Origin: Nitrososphaerota archaeon
Lineage (GTDB): Archaea; Thermoproteota; Nitrososphaeria; Nitrososphaerales; Nitrosopumilaceae
Assembly: GCA_016126025.1 (NCBI GenBank)
Contig: JAEFDA010000133.1
Location: 1 to 10,041 of the forward strand
DNA: 10,041 nucleotides
Reading direction: 5' to 3'
This document shows, piece by piece, positions 7,152 to 10,041 of the stretch (the stretch's first letter is position 1; every line of letters begins with the position of its first letter). Made by a program: the position numbers and the translations under genes. A model generated the notes under the pieces. The model worked only from the letters and a program-made list of their open reading frames with translations, did no database searches and was not told the DNA's origin.

Positions 7152-8092
7152 ATGCCAAAGCACCTGTCGGCGAAGGCTATCCGGTACACCACAAACCAGC
7201 TCGAGAAGGGCAGGAGAGCATCGGTCGTGGCAGTCGAGCTCGGGGTGATGCCAAGACACATTCGGAGGCTACGGACCGAGTTCAGGGAGACGAGATCCGA
7301 CTATGTTCCGCGCCTCCTAGGCAGGCCCACACTCAGCCGCCGTCCTAGGAGATGTATCTGATGCTGGACGCCTACCGTCTGAAGGAGGTCAGCGTGCTCC
7401 GTATAGAGATCAGCTTGCGCGAGCTGGTCATGATATGAGCTACCAGCGAGTATGCCGGATCGTGAAGGAGAACAGCTAGTCGTATCTTCAGATGCAAAGT
7501 CACGAAAGTGGAAGTGGGTGAGATACGAGCGAGAACACTTCAACTCCATGTGACACATCTACTGACATACCATGGAGGATCTGCGCGTGGGGAGACTCTG
7601 CCTCATCATGTTCCTAGACGATGCCTCAGGGTGTGTGATCGGAGCATGTATGTTCAGCCAGACCGCTCGGGGAACGTCGTGATGATCCTGTAGCAGTCGA
7701 TCAAACTACTCGGGACACCGGCCACCATACTGTTGAATAAAGGATCCTGCTTTGTGGGTATGCGCAGAGAGAACCCAAAGGAATCGTGGAAGCTCACCGC
7801 GTTTGAGGGTCTTCTGGGCATGGACATCGAGCTGATAAACTCTAGGCCGTACAACCTCCGGACTAACGGGAAGCTTGAATGGTTTTACAGGACCGTAGAA
7901 GAGGAGATAAGCCACTACGAGAGCCTGCCCTAGCACATCTAGCATTACAATGACAGGAGATTACACTTTTCGCTGGATATGAACAACTACGAGATCCCGC
8001 TCAAGGCGTTCTCGGCCAAGAGGGCGACAAAGGAGGTCAAGACCGTGGACCCCAACTGGACGGAGGCGGAGTCGGATGACTGGCGAACATAA
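7152..8092 (+). pseudogene. Decayed IS481/rve-type transposase
   Basis: DDE integrase-core (rve) transposase in ruins. The N-terminus (MPKHLSAKAIRYTTNQLEKG..., helix-turn-helix, 7152-7361) is intact; the rest must be stitched across at least four frame changes. Recognisable blocks: EMYLMLDAYRLKEVSVLRI (from 7349), GHDMSYQRVCRIVKEN (from 7426), RKWKWVRYEREHFNSM up to 7550, LIMFLDDASGCVIGACMF, then from about 7676 one frame to the TAA at 8090 containing INSRPYNLRTNGKLEWFYRT and HYNDRRLHFSL. In-frame nonsense codons are TAG 7346, TGA 7551 and 7563, TAG 7691, 7931 and 7940. The two catalytic aspartates are also gone: the expected WHTD reads HIY (TAC 7560-7562) and the expected SDRGS reads LNKGS; the Glu in GKLEWF remains. 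Clearly inactive. Complete element ends were not identified. Confidence 0.9.
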
Positions 8093-8104
8093 TTTTCGTA
8101 TACT

Positions 8105-8129
8105 ACACAAAAATCAACGACACAAAAAT
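8105..8129. repeat. Direct repeat ACACAAAAAT upstream of the HTH gene
   Basis: Two exact copies (8105-8114 and 8120-8129), 15 bp apart, just upstream of the TATA box at 8132. An inverted copy of the core (TTTTGTGT, 8657-8664) lies just after the gene's stop. Could be operator half-sites for an autoregulated HTH protein or remnants of terminal repeats. Confidence 0.55.
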
Positions 8130-8131
8130 TC

Positions 8132-8137
8132 TTAAAG
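8132..8137 (+). promoter_or_regulatory. TATA box of the stand-alone HTH gene
   Basis: TTAAAG inside cttaaagcac, centred 23.5 nt before the ATG at 8158. Consistent with a leaderless transcript; repeated ACACAAAAAT elements lie immediately upstream. Confidence 0.5.
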
Positions 8138-8157
8138 CACAGCCGTATTTGTGATAT

Positions 8158-8649
8158 ATGACCCAAATTCCAGAAGGCAGGCGCTTCCTGCCCCGGTGGT
8201 CCATAGAGAGACTCCGGGAGCTTCAGGAGAACGAGACGGTGGAGCGGTACAAGGCCCACTACGAGGCGGCCATACTCCGCAAGGAGGGCCTCTCCGTCCA
8301 GGAGATAGCCGGCAAGGTCGGCGTGTCCCGCCTGACGGCCGTCAACTGGCTGAAGCGGATGGTGGAGCGCGGCCTTGGCAAGAACTACAGGGTGCGCCAG
8401 GGGCGGGCGCCCAAGTTTACGCCCCAGCAGCTGAGGGCTCTGGAGCGCGACATGAAGAGGAGCCCCACAGCGTTCGGGCTGGACTCGGAGCGGTGGACAT
8501 CCCACGTCGTGGCCGAGCACGCGCTGAACAAGTTCGACATTACGGTGGCGGCCAGCTCCATGAGGCGCCTTATGCTGCGCGAGAACGTGCGCTGGCCCGG
8601 ATCCGCCGCGGCCATGGCTGCCAAGTCGGCCAAGCAGCGACGGTCCTGA
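8158..8649 (+). CDS. Stand-alone IS630-type two-domain HTH protein, 163 aa
   Basis: Intact DNA-binding protein equal to the N-terminal half of an IS630 transposase. Residues 45-71 (LSVQEIAGKVGVSRLTAVNW...) form a homeodomain-like helix-turn-helix; residues about 82-146, starting GRAPKFTPQQLRALERDMKR, form the winged-helix domain. It stops (TGA) after an Ala/Lys-rich tail exactly where the DDE catalytic domain should begin, and no DDE sequence follows in any frame up to 9027. It is parallel to, but clearly diverged from, the N-terminus of the transposase at 916. Its own TATA box, intact frame and poly-T tract after the stop suggest it is expressed by itself, either as a domesticated regulator or repressor of IS630 elements, or as the surviving first ORF of a two-ORF element. 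Codon use and GC match the GC-rich host genes rather than the OLD gene. Function is inferred. Confidence 0.8.
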   Translation: MTQIPEGRRFLPRWSIERLRELQENETVERYKAHYEAAILRKEGLSVQEIAGKVGVSRLTAVNWLKRMVERGLGKNYRVRQGRAPKFTPQQLRALERDMKRSPTAFGLDSERWTSHVVAEHALNKFDITVAASSMRRLMLRENVRWPGSAAAMAAKSAKQRRS

Positions 8650-8650
8650 C

Positions 8651-8697
8651 CATATATTTTGTGTTTTTTTGCGCCATATTTTAGGGATTTTTTGCGC
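8651..8697 (+). repeat. Imperfect tandem repeat of a T-tract plus GCGC unit
   Basis: Two units, 8651-8674 (catatatttt...tttgcgc) and 8675-8697 (catattttag...tttgcgc), follow each other directly. A third partial copy (GGGATTTTTGCGC) lies at 8864-8876, against GGGATTTTTTGCGC at 8684-8697. Each carries a run of five to seven T before GCGC. Confidence 0.6.
8652..8670 (+). terminator. Poly-T terminator after the HTH gene
   Basis: Starting 3 nt after the TGA, atattttgtgttttttt ends in seven T, the form of an archaeal intrinsic terminator (no hairpin required). A second run of six T follows at 8688-8693. Confidence 0.6.
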
Positions 8698-9003
8698 CGG
8701 TGCTACACGGTCCTTATGCGCCGTTGTTTGCCACTTTTTGGCTAGGATATGAAGCGCCAACGTGCCATGGCCCGCAGCCGCCCGGCCAACAGGACTGTGG
8801 TCTGGGTCTGGGACATTTAGGTCAATTCCATGCTCTTGTGGGGGAGGGGAGGAGTCCAAACCGGGGATTTTTGCGCATTGCGCGGTGCCGGGCTGGCGCA
8901 GACCATATCGCCGACCATTCCACGAGTCAGCGTTCCCAGATCCCATATCACCTCAAGATAGTTATTGCATATTAATGATCAAGAATCGGTTTATCATCTC
9001 ATT

Positions 9004-9009
9004 TTTATA
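9004..9009 (+). promoter_or_regulatory. TATA box of the MNT/HEPN pair
   Basis: TTTATA inside atttttatac. It is 20.5 nt from the ATG at 9027 but 26.5 nt from an in-frame GTG at 9033, so the GTG may be the true leaderless start. Confidence 0.5.
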
Positions 9010-9026
9010 CAGATGCCACATATGGC

Positions 9027-9362
9027 ATGGCAGTGGCCAAATCCAGAATGATTGGAGGGGACGATGAGATCGTCCAGACCGCCATCAGAGACATGGCCGA
9101 CCGCATCGCCGAACGCTTTCAGCCGCACCGCATCATACCGTTTGGCTCCCAGGCGCGCGGCACCCCCAACTACCACAGCGATGTGGACCTGCTGGTAGTG
9201 ATGGAGAATGGGACGGACAAGCGCGATGCTGCGATTGAAATAGGAAGGGCAGTGATGGATTCGCCGGTCGCCAAGGATATAGTGGTGACGACCCCAGACG
9301 AGATTGAGCGCAGGGGCAATCTAGTGGGGACGTGCTTCGGACGGCGCTTCGTGAAGGGGTGA
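9027..9362 (+). CDS. MNT-type nucleotidyltransferase antitoxin, C-terminus frameshifted
   Basis: Minimal nucleotidyltransferase of the MNT/HEPN toxin-antitoxin systems; family antitoxins act by nucleotidylating and silencing the HEPN RNase. Seen: the GS-x10-DxD core, FGSQARGTPNYHSDVDLLVV (G40, S41, D52, D54), and the third carboxylate in KDIVVTTPDE (D84). Length fits the family. The tail, GTCFGRRFVKG, is aberrant: adding one base at about 9332 gives GTVLRTALREGVTLYERS, a typical MNT C-terminus, ending at TGA 9380-9382 and overlapping the HEPN ATG (9369) by 14 nt. So a 1-nt deletion (GG to G) has probably replaced the last 16 residues. The catalytic core is untouched and could still work. Start is ATG 9027 or GTG 9033; ATG 9048 is less likely. 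Confidence 0.88.
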   Translation: MAVAKSRMIGGDDEIVQTAIRDMADRIAERFQPHRIIPFGSQARGTPNYHSDVDLLVVMENGTDKRDAAIEIGRAVMDSPVAKDIVVTTPDEIERRGNLVGTCFGRRFVKG

Positions 9363-9368
9363 CGCTGT

Positions 9369-9776
9369 ATGAACGATCATGACTCAAATATCGATAATGC
9401 GCGCAGTTGGCTGCGATACGCCTAGGGAGATTTGGATTCGGCCCCAAAACTGAATGCGGGCGCCGGCACGCCACGTAACGTATGCTGGCTTTCCCAGTAG
9501 GCGACAGAAAAAGCATTGAAGGCGGCCTTTGTGTTGGAGGGCAAGGATTTTCCACACATACATGACCTGGACAGGCTCCGCGACTTCCTGCCGGAAGGAT
9601 GGCCCGTAAAAAAGACGCATCTCAGTCTGACCAGAATGACGGGGTTTGTTACGGTGTCCAGATACCCAGGAGACTGGCCCGAATTGACCGGCGCCGATGT
9701 ATCCCATGCCCTGTCTGTGGCCCACGGCATATGCGACTCGGTGGGCGCCGAGTTCGGATGCTGCGGCGTGCTGTAG
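9369..9776 (+). pseudogene. HEPN-domain toxin with two in-frame amber codons
   Basis: Partner of the MNT gene: a HEPN-domain protein (predicted ribonuclease toxin of the COG2250-like group). One frame runs from ATG 9369 to TAG 9774-9776 (135 codons) with no frameshift, interrupted only by TAG at 9423-9425 (codon 19) and 9498-9500 (codon 44). Reading through, the family pattern is clear: ARSWLRYA-x-GDLDSA, then WLSQ-x-ATEKALKAAFV (where relatives have AQQAAEKALKA), FPHIHDLDRL and SRYPGDWPEL. Each amber is one substitution from a plausible sense codon (Lys, Glu or Gln). A canonical R-x4-6-H motif is not obvious. The ORF from 9516 would give only the C-terminal 86 residues and is not a credible separate gene. 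Read as a disabled toxin, unless the ambers are suppressed or are sequencing errors. Confidence 0.85.
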
Positions 9777-9847
9777 GAACTGCCGCACACATTCTTACCA
9801 ACCGCGCGCATGTCCCAGAATAATTCCCGGGCGTATGGTACCCCCCC

Positions 9848-9853
9848 TTAAAT
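9848..9853 (+). promoter_or_regulatory. TATA box of the membrane protein at 9878
   Basis: TTAAAT follows a run of eight C (ccttaaatcg). Its centre is 27.5 nt before the ATG at 9878, the leaderless spacing seen elsewhere, and it is the reason for choosing that start. Confidence 0.5.
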
Positions 9854-9877
9854 CGCCACACATGGTTGGCCCCCGTA

Positions 9878-10041
9878 ATGCGCCTACCCATACCGGCGCG
9901 CCGGACAAACCACACAAGATACACCCCCCGCCTCCCCGCCCTCGCATCGATGATGGTCATAGGGGGCCTGGTGGTCTTCATGCTGGCCATAATGGGCCTG
10001 GCCATCAACATGACCGGGTTTTTGGACCGCGTATACATGGA
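9878..10041 (+). CDS. N-terminus of a membrane protein, cut by window end
   Basis: Partial gene of unknown family: 54 codons visible, open to the last base. It starts with a basic, Pro-rich stretch (MRLPIPARRTNHTRYTPRL, residues 1-19) followed by one strong transmembrane helix (about residues 22-45, including GGLVVFMLAIMGLAI) and then NMTGFLDRVYM, with an NMT sequon after the helix. Positive residues before the helix predict N-terminus inside and a type II (signal-anchor) topology. The start ATG is placed by the TATA box; internal ATGs at 9951/9954 would remove the basic region but keep the helix. The GC-rich codon use with ATA for Ile matches the host-like genes at 1688-4602. What it does cannot be told from this piece. 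Confidence 0.6.
   Translation, partial: MRLPIPARRTNHTRYTPRLPALASMMVIGGLVVFMLAIMGLAINMTGFLDRVYM

Larger units (their letters stand above)
8650..9003. other. Gene-free stretch with T-tract repeats
   Basis: About 350 bases without a credible gene. The 5' 50 bases are the T-tract repeats; the rest is mixed composition with GC-rich patches (for example 8878-8900, gcgcggtgccgggctggcgc) that could fold. ORFs here lack start signals, domains and compositional support. Composition turns AT-rich again at 8955-9010 just before the toxin-antitoxin pair. Confidence 0.5.

Noticed and set aside
7111..8115. Terminal inverted repeats of the IS481-type element (around gtacagaagtattatg and gtagtatacgaaaattatg)
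   Set aside because: Only a loose match with gaps; not good enough to define element ends.
7987..8946. 319-aa ORF on the minus strand
   Set aside because: Covers the antisense of the HTH gene and part of the transposase remnant; no recognisable motif, and it runs through the poly-T terminator region.
9423..9500. Genome-wide reassignment of TAG in this organism
   Set aside because: TAG is the terminating codon of at least four ORFs in the window, and other nonsense codons in the remnants are TGA; only local suppression or error remains possible.
1..10041. CRISPR array
   Set aside because: No regularly spaced repeats of 24-37 bp were seen; the direct repeats found are few and not spacer-separated.

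Overview
The window looks archaeal, most likely a GC-rich ammonia-oxidising thaumarchaeote (Nitrososphaerota) of the Cenarchaeum symbiosum type. Direct signs are TATA-like hexamers placed 24-28 nt upstream of most start codons with almost no 5' leader (leaderless genes), heavy ATA (Ile) and AGG (Arg) codon use in very GC-rich genes, poly-T stretches after a stop codon, and N-glycosylation sequons in an exported protein. The species name is a guess from these traits, not from a search.

Layout: (1) 1-916, minus strand: IS630-family transposase broken by two single-base frameshifts, its 3' end outside the window. (2) 1041-1691, plus: small intact ORF with IS5-like DDE transposase features, convergent with the next gene and sharing its stop palindrome. 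(3) 1688-4602: a compact GC-rich cell-envelope module. An exported sequon-rich protein and an 88-aa PH/GRAM-like protein are coupled by an ATGA overlap on the minus strand. Divergent from them, apparently from the same TATA hexamer, is a polytopic membrane protein with a VirB6/TrbL-like look and a repeated Gly/Ala-rich tail. (4) 4603-5097: a gene-free composition boundary with small hairpins and a tandem repeat. (5) 5098-7026, minus: a clearly AT-richer, intact OLD-family ABC ATPase/TOPRIM nuclease, probably horizontally acquired and a candidate defence gene. (6) 7152-8092, plus: heavily decayed IS481/rve-type transposase that has lost two catalytic aspartates. (7) 8158-8649, plus: stand-alone two-domain HTH protein equal to the DNA-binding half of an IS630 transposase, with its own promoter and terminator. 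(8) 9027-9776, plus: MNT nucleotidyltransferase/HEPN toxin-antitoxin pair in decay; the MNT tail is frameshifted and the HEPN frame carries two amber codons. (9) 9878 to the end, plus: start of a membrane protein with a leaderless promoter.

Overall this is an accessory region: an envelope/secretion-like module and one foreign nuclease embedded among transposon remnants and a damaged toxin-antitoxin pair. The best candidates for something undescribed are the divergent envelope module on its symmetric promoter, the free-standing IS630 HTH protein, and the regular leaderless promoter spacing. Several lesions are single-base homopolymer changes, so sequencing or assembly error must be excluded before the genes are called dead.
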